From Bacteroidales bacterium (GTDB taxonomy: Bacteria > Bacteroidota > Bacteroidia > Bacteroidales > UBA932): 64,000 nt of DNA. The notes beneath the pieces are model-generated. The model did no database searches and was not told where the DNA came from. It was given only the letters and a program-made list of their open reading frames with translations. Shown piece by piece: positions 19,278 to 27,968 of the stretch. The DNA lies in NCBI GenBank assembly GCA_023667095.1, contig JAMPAT010000007.1, forward strand, positions 1-64,000, given 5' to 3'. The position numbers and the translations under genes were made by a program. Each line of letters starts with the position of its first letter. Position 1 is the stretch's first letter.

Positions 19278-22200
19278 ATGGACATGACACCGATATCAAG
19301 GAAAATATTCATAACAGCTACATCGTTCCTCCTGGCAATTACCGCTTTGTCGGCAGTAAACACATACAGACGATATGATGTGCGCAGCGGACTCTCGGAC
19401 AGCAGCGTCAAGGATATATGCCAGGATTCAAGAGGATATATGTATTTCGCCACAAAGGACGGACTGAACAGGTTCAACGGATATGACTTCCAGACTTTCG
19501 GCTCATCCTCTACTGGGCAGACGCACAACATTGAGGCGATATGCCAGCATAGCGACGGAGTCTCAATCTGGATGGCCACAACCCATGGATTAAGCCTTTT
19601 CGACCCATTTCTTGAGGAAATACGTTCCCTTGACATGACCGGGACAGGCGAAAGCCCCAACTGCATGTATCTCCAGTACGACTGCAGGGGAGACCTCTGG
19701 ATTGCCTCCATGGACGGTGTGTTCCGTTACCGCCATGAGACCGGGGCTTTCTCGCACTATGCCGTGCCGACATCCTCCGGTGACAGGACGGTCAGGGTCG
19801 TGTTTGAAGATTCTTCGTACAATATCTGGGCATGTACCACAGAGGGCATGTCCCTCTATGACGAATCGTCCGATGGTTTCGGACAGCCGGCCGGGATATA
19901 TCCAGAAGGGGCGGCCATAGGTGACAATGAGATAACCTCTGTCTGCAAGGTTTCCGGACACAAGGTGCTTGTAGGTACGCAGAACGGCGATTTTGCCGAA
20001 TTTGACACAATCTCCGAATCTTTCAGGGTGTTCTCCCCGGTCTCGGCAGACGGGGAGATGTACAGCATTTCCAGGATACACACAATCTACATCTGTTCAC
20101 AGAGTGACTGTCTTGTAGGCTCAGACAGCGGTCTCTTCCATTTTGACAGCAGGACAGGCCTGTGGAGCAGAGCAGACGATGAACTTGCCAATGAAAGCAT
20201 ATATAAGTTTTTCATGGACCGGGAGGGCAGCCTGTGGATAGGGACATATTTCTGTGGAGTAAGCTATATGTCGCAGAAGCAGAATGAGATAGAATGGTAT
20301 TATGACAATGGGCAGATAGGCTCCTTGAAAGGAAATGCCGTAAGCCAGTTCTGTGAAGATGAAGAGGGAAACCTCTGGATAGCAACTGAAAACGGCGGAC
20401 TGAATTACCTTGACACCAAGACGGGAAAGATTGCTGACTGGTCCTCACGGAGCCATTATAACCTCCATGCCCTATGCCTTGACGGTGACTGGCTGTGGAT
20501 AGGGACTTTCTCCTGTGGCCTTGACCGGATGAATATCAGCACCGGAGAGGTAAGACGCTACAAGAATGTCTCTTCCGACCCTAATTCCCTCTGCAGCGAC
20601 TATGTGTATTCCATATTCCGTCCGGATGACAGGCATCTGTACATCGGTACCCTGAACGGGCTGTGCATCTTTGACAAGTCCACCGAAAAGTTTGAGAGGG
20701 TTCCGGAGACAGGAAACCATTTCATCAACGACATAATGGCCGACAGGGACGGGAATATATGGCTTGCGGACAAGAATGCGGGAATTTGGCGTAAATCCTC
20801 ATCAGATGGCTCCTGGAAGAACTGGAGACATGATGAACTTGACCCCTATTCTCCTGTAGGGGACAGGATAACAAGGGTCTATGTCGACAGCAAGGACAAC
20901 GTCTGGTTCTGTGAGGAGGGAAAGGGAATCTGTCGCTATATGCCTCAGAATGACGGGTTTGAAAACTTTACCGTTGAGGACAATCTCCCGAGCAGCATCT
21001 ATTACGGAATTCTCGAGGATGACACAGGGTATTATTGGATTTCTTCCAACTCGGGAATCATAAGGTACAATCCGGTCCTTAAGACAAGCATAAGATACAC
21101 GGCTGAAGACGGCCTGCAGAGCAATCAGTTCAATTTCAGGTCATCCCACAGAAGCCGCAGCGGAATGATGTACTTCGGTGGAATCAACGGGTTCAACAGC
21201 TTTAGCCCTTTCGATTTGTCTGTCAATATGATACGTCCCAACACTGTCATCTCCTCGGTCAATGTCTACGGTTCTGGCTCTTCCCAGGAAAGCTCCAGCC
21301 GAAGGATAATCCCTGACGGAAGCGTATGCCTTGACCACCGGACAGTCACATTCGGCATCAATTTCGAGAGCCTCAGCTTTGTCGCGCCCGGACAGAACCG
21401 CTACCAGTGGACAATGAAAGGGGCCTACAGCGACTGGATTACCACAGACCAGCATTCCGTATCATTCATGAAGCTGCCTCCAGGCAACTATACATTCCTT
21501 GTCAGGGGCGGCAACAATGACGGTTACTGGAGTGACCGTCCTGCAAGCCTTTCCATACGTATCCTGCCGCATCCTCTGCTCAGCCCTGCTGCATTTGCAG
21601 TGTATGTACTGATAATCCTTGTAATCCTGTATTTCATAATAAGGGCCATAATCAATATCCAGAAAAAGAAGAAGGAACAGGAGCTTGTCTGCGCAAAGAT
21701 GACATTCTTCACCCAGGTGGCACATGAAATCAAGACTCCGGTCTCACTCATAAAGGCTCCGCTGGAGAAGATTATCGGGAACGGACGCTGGGACAGTGAC
21801 ACAGTGTCGAACCTTGACATAATGAAGAAGAATGTCGACCGCCTGCAGAAGCTTATCCGGCAGCTGCTTGACTTCCGGAAGATAGACCAGAACGGCTATA
21901 CGCTCTCACTTGACCGAACGGACATAGGACAGATGCTGACAGATATAGTCGAGCGTTTCCGTCCTTCAAATCCGTCCATATACCTCAGTCTTGAACTTCC
22001 TGCGTCGCGTGTGCTTTGCTATATTGATGCGGAGGCCATGACAAAGGTTGTCAGCAATCTCCTGGCAAATGCCTTCAAATATGCCCGGAGCAGAATCATT
22101 GTCACCCTTGAGACGGTGCAGGAAAGGATTGTTGTCTGTGTAAAGGATGACGGCCAGGGAATACCCACGGGAATGGAGGAGAGGGTATTCGAGCCGTTCT

Positions 22201-23207
22201 ATCAGGTGAATCCCCATGCTGGCAATGGCTTCGGTATCGGTCTGAGCCTTGTGAAGCTGCTTGTCGGGAAACACGGCGGAAAGGTCAGTGCCGGACAGGA
22301 AAAGGATGGCGGATGCCGGATAACCGTGGATATTCCATACATATCAAGCCTGAATGCAACTCCTGAGCCGGAGACAGCAGAACCTGTTCCTGCTTCACCT
22401 GAGATACAGAACGACGTATGCAAGGATGATGTAGACCCTCAGTCTCCAAAATCAAGCATCCTGATAGTGGAGGACAACCCTGAGATGCTCCAGTTCCTTT
22501 CAGGCAATTTCGCACCGTTCTACAAGGTATTTACGGCCACGGACGGCGAAGCCGCGATGGCTGTGCTCGGCAGATATTCATGCGACCTGATAATAAGCGA
22601 CATCATGATGCCTGTCCTTGACGGTTTTGGCCTTCTGAAAAGGGTCCGTGAGGACGAGATGCTCAAGCACATCCCGATTGTCCTCCTTTCAGCCCATGAC
22701 ACTGTGGACTCGAAGATTACCGGACTGGAATATGGCGCGGATGCCTTCATTGAGAAGCCGTTTTCCATAAACCATATCCAGGCAACGGTGAGGAACCTTA
22801 TCGAGAACCGAAGAATCCTGTTTGAGCATTTTGCCCAGTATCCGAATCTTTTCCATGAGACGGACGGGATGAACGAACAGGACAGGAAATGGCTGGAAAA
22901 GCTCAACGGGATAATCAAGCTGAACCTGACGAACGACAAGTTTACCGTGGATGTGCTTGCCGGAGAAATGGCAATCTGCCGTTCCAACCTGCAGAAAAAG
23001 CTGAAGTCACTGACTGGGATGCCGCCTAATGACTATATACGCTCCGTAAAGCTGAAACTTGCCGCGCATCTGCTGAAGGAAGGCCGCTACAAGATAAACG
23101 AAGTCTGCTACATCTGCGGCTTCAACAATGCCTCCTATTTCACCAAATGCTTCCAGAAGCAGTTCGGATGCCTCCCAAAGGAATATGCCTCAAAGGAGCA
23201 TTCATGA
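19278..23207 (+). CDS. hybrid two-component system regulator (HTCS)
   Basis: A single 1309-aa inner-membrane protein holds a complete two-component system. After a signal/anchor come two-bladed-propeller repeats of the Reg_prop type (DSRGYMYFATKDGLNRF, REGSLWIGTYFCGVSY, EEGNLWIATENGGLNYLD) and a Y_Y_Y domain. A transmembrane helix spans about residues 771-795. The kinase has the HisKA motif VAHEIKTPVSLIK with phospho-acceptor H816 and HATPase motifs NLLANAFKYA and GFGIGLSLVKLL. A receiver domain with D1108 (DLIISDIMMPVLDGF) and a C-terminal AraC-type HTH (about 1205-1305) follow. In known loci HTCS proteins bind the oligosaccharide product in the periplasm and activate the susCD promoter. It should control both divergent promoters at 8105-8249. 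Its stop lies only 6 bp from the stop of the convergent gene. Confidence 0.96.
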   Translation: MDMTPISRKIFITATSFLLAITALSAVNTYRRYDVRSGLSDSSVKDICQDSRGYMYFATKDGLNRFNGYDFQTFGSSSTGQTHNIEAICQHSDGVSIWMATTHGLSLFDPFLEEIRSLDMTGTGESPNCMYLQYDCRGDLWIASMDGVFRYRHETGAFSHYAVPTSSGDRTVRVVFEDSSYNIWACTTEGMSLYDESSDGFGQPAGIYPEGAAIGDNEITSVCKVSGHKVLVGTQNGDFAEFDTISESFRVFSPVSADGEMYSISRIHTIYICSQSDCLVGSDSGLFHFDSRTGLWSRADDELANESIYKFFMDREGSLWIGTYFCGVSYMSQKQNEIEWYYDNGQIGSLKGNAVSQFCEDEEGNLWIATENGGLNYLDTKTGKIADWSSRSHYNLHALCLDGDWLWIGTFSCGLDRMNISTGEVRRYKNVSSDPNSLCSDYVYSIFRPDDRHLYIGTLNGLCIFDKSTEKFERVPETGNHFINDIMADRDGNIWLADKNAGIWRKSSSDGSWKNWRHDELDPYSPVGDRITRVYVDSKDNVWFCEEGKGICRYMPQNDGFENFTVEDNLPSSIYYGILEDDTGYYWISSNSGIIRYNPVLKTSIRYTAEDGLQSNQFNFRSSHRSRSGMMYFGGINGFNSFSPFDLSVNMIRPNTVISSVNVYGSGSSQESSSRRIIPDGSVCLDHRTVTFGINFESLSFVAPGQNRYQWTMKGAYSDWITTDQHSVSFMKLPPGNYTFLVRGGNNDGYWSDRPASLSIRILPHPLLSPAAFAVYVLIILVILYFIIRAIINIQKKKKEQELVCAKMTFFTQVAHEIKTPVSLIKAPLEKIIGNGRWDSDTVSNLDIMKKNVDRLQKLIRQLLDFRKIDQNGYTLSLDRTDIGQMLTDIVERFRPSNPSIYLSLELPASRVLCYIDAEAMTKVVSNLLANAFKYARSRIIVTLETVQERIVVCVKDDGQGIPTGMEERVFEPFYQVNPHAGNGFGIGLSLVKLLVGKHGGKVSAGQEKDGGCRITVDIPYISSLNATPEPETAEPVPASPEIQNDVCKDDVDPQSPKSSILIVEDNPEMLQFLSGNFAPFYKVFTATDGEAAMAVLGRYSCDLIISDIMMPVLDGFGLLKRVREDEMLKHIPIVLLSAHDTVDSKITGLEYGADAFIEKPFSINHIQATVRNLIENRRILFEHFAQYPNLFHETDGMNEQDRKWLEKLNGIIKLNLTNDKFTVDVLAGEMAICRSNLQKKLKSLTGMPPNDYIRSVKLKLAAHLLKEGRYKINEVCYICGFNNASYFTKCFQKQFGCLPKEYASKEHS

Positions 23208-23213
23208 CCGCCA

Positions 23214-24563
23214 TTATTCCAGTCCTGAAAGATCTATTTTCCAGAATGTCGGGGCTGTATCGTTCCGTTTGATGAACATAGCCATATAGATGGGCGCGTA
23301 GATTATTTTCCCGTCTATATGCAGGTTGTCGTTGTTGAGGACAATGGCCTCAGGCAAGTCGTACTCGGTACAGTCCATTATGTTTGACAGTGCGCGATGT
23401 ACTTCATAGTCTTTTCCCGACTTTACCTCTATCGGGACTATTTTTCCGTTAAGTTCAATGATGAAATCCAGTTCTCCGCGTTTTTTGCTGTTGTAGTAAT
23501 ATGGTTCAATGCCATGGGCAACAAGTTCCTGCGCAACAGCGTTTTCATATATCGACCCGAAATTGATGTCCTTGTCCCCTTTCAGGATTCTCAGTTGTAT
23601 TCCTTCTGCGTATTGTGCTGCAAGCAATCCTATATCGTTTTGAAATAGTTTAAAAAGATTGCGTGAACGTGAAAGCAGTAGCGGCATTTTGGGCTCTTCG
23701 ACATTGTAGACAGGCAATGCCACCCCTGCATTCTTTAGCCAGAGGAAACTGTTGCTGTAACGTTCAAATTTCGCATTTTCATTCAGTTTCTTAAGGATAA
23801 AACGCTTATTCTTGGCGTTCAGTTCAGGAGCTATCAGATTAAAAATCTCATTTATATAGAGCTTGTTATCCGGATCATATTGTGCAATGTCGCGTCTGTA
23901 GAGCCTGATTATGTCTTGCTGAACTGCCATTACTTCCTGTAAGTTGTAGCTGTCCAGATATTTGTTCACAGCAGCAGGCATACCGCCGACGATAAGGTAG
24001 AGTCTAAACATCTCCATTATCTTGTTGTGTACAAAATTATCTACAGCTGTGCGGCTTTCCCATGAATCATGTAATGAAGAAATTATATTTTCACCTATTC
24101 CAAGGCATGAAATGAATTCCTCGAAGTCAAGAGGATACATTTCTTTTACACCCATATATCCTACAGGTTCGGAACGCAGGTCTTTCAGCTCTACTCCAAG
24201 CAGGGAGCCGCTCAATATATATCTGTATGATCCTTCTTCTACCAGGAACTTTATTGCAGTTACGATTTCAGGGCATTTCTGTACTTCATCAAAAAAAACC
24301 AGGGTTTCTCCCTTGATTAGAGGTTTTGATGTCATTGCTGACAGTCTCAGCAGAATATCTGAACTTCCTGTCGCTCCTTTAAATGCTTCAGCAGCATCAG
24401 GGTCGTTGATGAAATTTATCTCAATGAAGCTCTTGAATCCCTTCCCGAATTCCCTTATGGAGAATGTCTTTCCTATTTGCCGTGCACCGGTAATCAGAAG
24501 GGCATTCCGTGTGCTCCTGTAGAAATTTTCAATGTAATTGTCTATTTTCCTCTTCAACATCAT
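23214..24563 (-). CDS. AAA_14/DUF4143 ATP-binding protein
   Basis: The 449-aa protein has an N-terminal AAA_14 ATPase (GARQIGKT Walker A at 26-33, TLVFFDEVQKCPEIV Walker B) with a sensor-like YILSGSLLG. The C-terminal DUF4143 shows the nuclease-like pattern GELDFIIELNGKIVPIEVKSGK. Members are widespread, often present in many copies per Bacteroidetes genome, with no settled function. The gene stands alone on the minus strand. The region before it is AT-rich and repeated (24591-24711), and the codon use looks more AT-rich than in the neighbouring glycan locus, which suggests transfer. The start could also be the next Met. Confidence 0.88.
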   Translation of the reverse strand: MMLKRKIDNYIENFYRSTRNALLITGARQIGKTFSIREFGKGFKSFIEINFINDPDAAEAFKGATGSSDILLRLSAMTSKPLIKGETLVFFDEVQKCPEIVTAIKFLVEEGSYRYILSGSLLGVELKDLRSEPVGYMGVKEMYPLDFEEFISCLGIGENIISSLHDSWESRTAVDNFVHNKIMEMFRLYLIVGGMPAAVNKYLDSYNLQEVMAVQQDIIRLYRRDIAQYDPDNKLYINEIFNLIAPELNAKNKRFILKKLNENAKFERYSNSFLWLKNAGVALPVYNVEEPKMPLLLSRSRNLFKLFQNDIGLLAAQYAEGIQLRILKGDKDINFGSIYENAVAQELVAHGIEPYYYNSKKRGELDFIIELNGKIVPIEVKSGKDYEVHRALSNIMDCTEYDLPEAIVLNNDNLHIDGKIIYAPIYMAMFIKRNDTAPTFWKIDLSGLE

Positions 24564-24590
24564 GTTCAGTATTAGTGCCTTATAAACTAA

Positions 24591-24711
24591 ATTTCCACTT
24601 TTCCGGGGCTAATATATGGTGCATTTGCCGTTTTTCCAAGAAAAAATAAGATAAATTTGCCGTTTTTTCAAGATGTAACTGGGTGTTTTCTGCCACTTTT
24701 CCAAGAAAAAA
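24591..24711. repeat. short degenerate repeats before the AAA_14/DUF4143 gene
   Basis: A module close to TTTGCCGTTTTTCCAAGAA occurs at 24624-24646 and 24656-24673, and a third form (TGCCACTTTTCCAAGAAAAA) at 24691-24711; a fragment (TTCCACTTTTCC) is at 24592-24603. The copies face the same way, upstream of the ATPase gene, and the third runs into the secDF terminator. Confidence 0.6.
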
Positions 24712-24737
24712 GGACGGCCACAACCGGACCGTCCTTT
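24706..24737 (-). terminator. intrinsic terminator of secDF
   Basis: On the minus strand AAAGGACGG (24729-24737) pairs perfectly with CCGTCCTTT (24709-24717) around an 11-nt loop, followed by a T run. It lies about 25 nt past the secDF stop. Confidence 0.8.
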
Positions 24738-24759
24738 CAATTCTTTGGAAATATTCAGT

Positions 24760-27700
24760 TTATTTCTTTGCTTCCGCTGCTTTCTTCTCACGGCTCATGG
24801 TCAGGTCGTACATGATAGGGGTACCGATGAAGATAGATGCGTATGTTCCGATAACGATACCGAGAACGAGTGCTACTGCAAGACCCCTGATGACCTCACC
24901 ACCGAAGATTGCGATTGCAAGCATAACCACGAGGGTTGTGATAGAGGTGTTCATTGTACGTGAAAGTGTGCTGTTGAGAGCGGCATTCACATTGGTCTTA
25001 AGCTCTGCCTTAGGGTGGAGACCCTTGTACTCACGGATACGGTCGAAGATAACCACGTTGTCATTGATTGCATAACCGATGATTGTCAATACTGCAGCGA
25101 TGAATGTCTGGTCGACATCAAGGCTGAACGGAAGTATTCCGGAGAACAGTGAGAAAAAGCCGATCACGATGATTGCAGTGTGTGCAAGTGAAGCGACACC
25201 TCCAAGTCCCCAAGTCCAGTTCTTGAACCTGACAGCGATATATGCGAAGATTACAAACAGTGCAATAATCACAGCAATGATTGCATCCCTCTTGATATCG
25301 TTTGCAATAGTAGGACCTACCTTGTCGGAACTGATGATACCGTTCGGGTTGTCAAGGGTTGAACGGAAATCATCGATAGTGATGTCTTCAACGAAGAAGC
25401 CCTTCAATGCACTGTAGAGGATTTCCTCCACCTCAGCATCAACGTCTGTAGACTCCTGTGCCACCTTATATGTAGTGGTAATCTTCATCTGGCTCTCACC
25501 ACCGAACTGCTTAACCTCGGCAGCTGCATTTTCTTCACCGTTTGCAGAAGCCGCTGCATCAAATGCATTTGAGACAGCAGAACGGATTTCCTCAGCCTGT
25601 ACCGGCTTGTCAAACCTTACGACAAATGTACGTCCACCTGTGAAGTCTACACCGTATGTGAAGCCCTTGAAGCAGATAGAGCAGATAGAGACAAGGATAA
25701 GCACACCGGAAACCGTGTATGTAATCTTTCTCTTTGCGAGGAAGTCAACCTTGGTGTTCTGCAGGAAGTTCCTTGTGAACTTGTTGTCAAATGTGATGTT
25801 CTTGCCTCTTGCAATCCTGTCATCGAAGATGATTCTTGTGATGAAGATTGAAGTAAGGACAGAAGTGATGATACCTATAATAAGGGTCGTCGCGAATCCC
25901 TGTACAGGGCCTGAACCGAAGACGAAGAGTACGATACCTGTAAGGGCTGTGGTGATCTGTCCGTCGATGATTGCAGAATATGCGTTTGCATAACCGTCAG
26001 CAACTGCCTTTCCAAGGCCCTTGCCTGCGCGGAGCTCCTCCTTGATACGCTCGTAGATGATGACGTTTGCATCCACAGCCATACCGAGGGTCAATACCAG
26101 ACCGGCGATACCAGGCAATGTCAGGACTGCACCGAATGAAACGAGTGTTCCGAAGAGGATCAGCACGTTGCAGAGCAGTGCGATGTCAGCCACGAGACCT
26201 GCACCCTGATAGAATACTACCATGTAGATAAGTACAAGACAGAATGCAATGATGAATGAGATGAGACCTGCGTTGATTGACTCGGCTCCGAGTGAAGGTC
26301 CTACAACCTGCTCCTGGACGATAGTCGCCGGTGCAGGAAGCTTACCTGACTTGAGCACGTTTGCAAGGTCCTCAGCCTCCTCCAGGTCAAAGTTTCCTGT
26401 AATCTGTGAGCTACCTCCTGTGATTTCAGAGTTGACTGTAGGATATGAATAGATCATTCCGTCGAGGACAATGGCAATCTGCCTTCCAATATTGTCCTTG
26501 GTCATCCTTGCCCAGATGTTTGCACCCTCGGCGTTCATTGTCATTGAAACCTCTGGGTTTCCGCCTGAGTTGCCGTACTGTACACGTGCATCTGTAACGA
26601 CACCTCCGTCAAGAGGGGCCTTCCCGTCACGTGAAGTTGACTTGATGGCAACAAGCTCGAATGTGTTGCCGCCTTCAATGAATGAAGATGGCTTCACTGT
26701 CCACATCGCCTTGAACTCAGCAGGAAAGATAGCCTCAATCTGAGGTGTCCTCAGCCATTTGCTGATTTTTGCTGTGTCTGCATAGTTCGCATATCCGATG
26801 CATGCACCGTTGGCAATCCTTCCGTTATAGATAGCAGGCTGGAGGGCTGCAAAGAGAGGATTTGATTTCCTGTATGCTGCCTCATCAGCTGCGTCAGCCT
26901 CCTGGTTGCGGATTTCAGCCTCAACGATATTCTCTTCAGCTGGAGCCGCGTCCTCTTTAACAGTTTCCTCGTCCTCTGCTGCGAGAAGCTGTGCGAGTGT
27001 TGCATTTGCCTCCTCGAGGAACGGGAATATCTCGCTGTTGTCGTATGTTGCCCAGAACTCAAGTGATGCAGTTCCCTGGAGGAGTTTCCTGACACGCTCA
27101 GGCTCCTTTACACCAGGAAGCTCAACAAGGATCCTGCCGCTGTTTCCAATCTGCTGGATGCTCGGCTGTGTCACTCCGAAACGGTCGATACGGTTTCTCA
27201 GGACATTGAATGAGTTCGAGATTGTGCTCTCTGCCTCTTTCCTGATGACATCGATTACCTGTGCATCTGTAGACTGTGCATTGATCTTGCTGCTCATCTC
27301 GTATGTTCCGAAAATCTGCGCGAGCGGCATTCCGTTTCCTACTTCTGACCATGCGTCCTTGAAAAGGGTGATGAAGTCTGCCCTTGAATTCACGCTGCGC
27401 TCCTTTGCAAGAGCGATTGCCTGTTTGAACTCAGGTGTCTGGTTGTTGTCTGACAGAGCCTTTACGAGATCCTCCAGCTGAACCTGGAGCATTACGTTCA
27501 TACCGCCCTTGAGGTCAAGTCCGAGGTTGATTTCCTTTTCCTTTACTCCCTTGTAGGTGTAGCCGAAATAGACTTTCTCCGATGATATCGAATCCAGATA
27601 CCACCTGTTGCTCTCCTTTTTGATTGAGTCAAGGCAGAAAGCCTTGTCTGCATCGGCCACCTTAGTGAATGCGGCTGAATTCATGTAGGCCTCCACTGCA

Positions 27701-27822
27701 TTCTGGGCATATTTCTCCGCCTTGTTCTCCTGGATTTTGGTTACAAGGGTGAAGGAAAGCTGCCAGAGACACGCGATGGCCACGACGATAGCCACAAATC
27801 TGATTGCACCTTTACTTTGCAT
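24760..27822 (-). CDS. secDF: protein translocase subunits SecD and SecF, fused
   Basis: The protein uses the proton gradient to help pull exported proteins through SecYEG. At 1020 aa it is the single-chain SecD-SecF form usual in Bacteroidetes. An N-terminal membrane helix is followed by the SecD motif INLGLDLKGGMNVMLQV and the periplasmic P1 domain, which is enlarged by a Glu/Ala-rich insert. Next come the SecD membrane block (LVLTLGMAVDANVIIYERIKEEL) and, from about residue 690, the SecF half with YGVDFTGGRTFVVRF and YAINDNVVIFDRIRE. The frame is open from 27906, but the ATG at 27822 (MQSKGAIRFVAIVV) starts directly at the first membrane segment and agrees with the family. The -7 box lies at 27906-27913. 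Confidence 0.96.
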   Translation of the reverse strand: MQSKGAIRFVAIVVAIACLWQLSFTLVTKIQENKAEKYAQNAVEAYMNSAAFTKVADADKAFCLDSIKKESNRWYLDSISSEKVYFGYTYKGVKEKEINLGLDLKGGMNVMLQVQLEDLVKALSDNNQTPEFKQAIALAKERSVNSRADFITLFKDAWSEVGNGMPLAQIFGTYEMSSKINAQSTDAQVIDVIRKEAESTISNSFNVLRNRIDRFGVTQPSIQQIGNSGRILVELPGVKEPERVRKLLQGTASLEFWATYDNSEIFPFLEEANATLAQLLAAEDEETVKEDAAPAEENIVEAEIRNQEADAADEAAYRKSNPLFAALQPAIYNGRIANGACIGYANYADTAKISKWLRTPQIEAIFPAEFKAMWTVKPSSFIEGGNTFELVAIKSTSRDGKAPLDGGVVTDARVQYGNSGGNPEVSMTMNAEGANIWARMTKDNIGRQIAIVLDGMIYSYPTVNSEITGGSSQITGNFDLEEAEDLANVLKSGKLPAPATIVQEQVVGPSLGAESINAGLISFIIAFCLVLIYMVVFYQGAGLVADIALLCNVLILFGTLVSFGAVLTLPGIAGLVLTLGMAVDANVIIYERIKEELRAGKGLGKAVADGYANAYSAIIDGQITTALTGIVLFVFGSGPVQGFATTLIIGIITSVLTSIFITRIIFDDRIARGKNITFDNKFTRNFLQNTKVDFLAKRKITYTVSGVLILVSICSICFKGFTYGVDFTGGRTFVVRFDKPVQAEEIRSAVSNAFDAAASANGEENAAAEVKQFGGESQMKITTTYKVAQESTDVDAEVEEILYSALKGFFVEDITIDDFRSTLDNPNGIISSDKVGPTIANDIKRDAIIAVIIALFVIFAYIAVRFKNWTWGLGGVASLAHTAIIVIGFFSLFSGILPFSLDVDQTFIAAVLTIIGYAINDNVVIFDRIREYKGLHPKAELKTNVNAALNSTLSRTMNTSITTLVVMLAIAIFGGEVIRGLAVALVLGIVIGTYASIFIGTPIMYDLTMSREKKAAEAKK

Positions 27823-27905
27823 AGTAGTTATTGTTAATTTATAAATTATTGTCGTTTTCCGGTGGCTTTTGGCTCCAAAAGATGCCACCAACCGCAAATA
27901 GGGCA

Positions 27906-27913
27906 CAAATTTA
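27906..27913 (-). promoter_or_regulatory. -7 box of secDF
   Basis: The minus strand reads TAAATTTG, matching TAnnTTTG, 84 nt before the secDF ATG. No well-placed TTTG -33 element is seen. The box is only 13 bp from the opposite-strand box at 27926-27933. Confidence 0.4.
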
Positions 27914-27925
27914 CTATTTTTTTTA

Positions 27926-27933
27926 TATTTTTG
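27926..27933 (+). promoter_or_regulatory. -7 box of the PD40-protein gene
   Basis: TATTTTTG matches TAnnTTTG and ends 35 nt before the ATG at 27969. The -33 element is weak. It diverges from the secDF box. Confidence 0.4.
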
Positions 27934-27968
27934 TACCCCTTAAACAGAAAGTATTGATAAAACTTGTG

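Noticed and set aside
23214..24563. Transposase or integrase
   Set aside because: Walker motifs and the DUF4143 pattern define an AAA_14 ATPase; no DDE or tyrosine-recombinase residues are seen.
27831..27968. N-terminal extension of the PD40 protein
   Set aside because: The extra 46 codons would overlap both divergent promoters and precede a good signal peptide; the ATG at 27969 is the better start.
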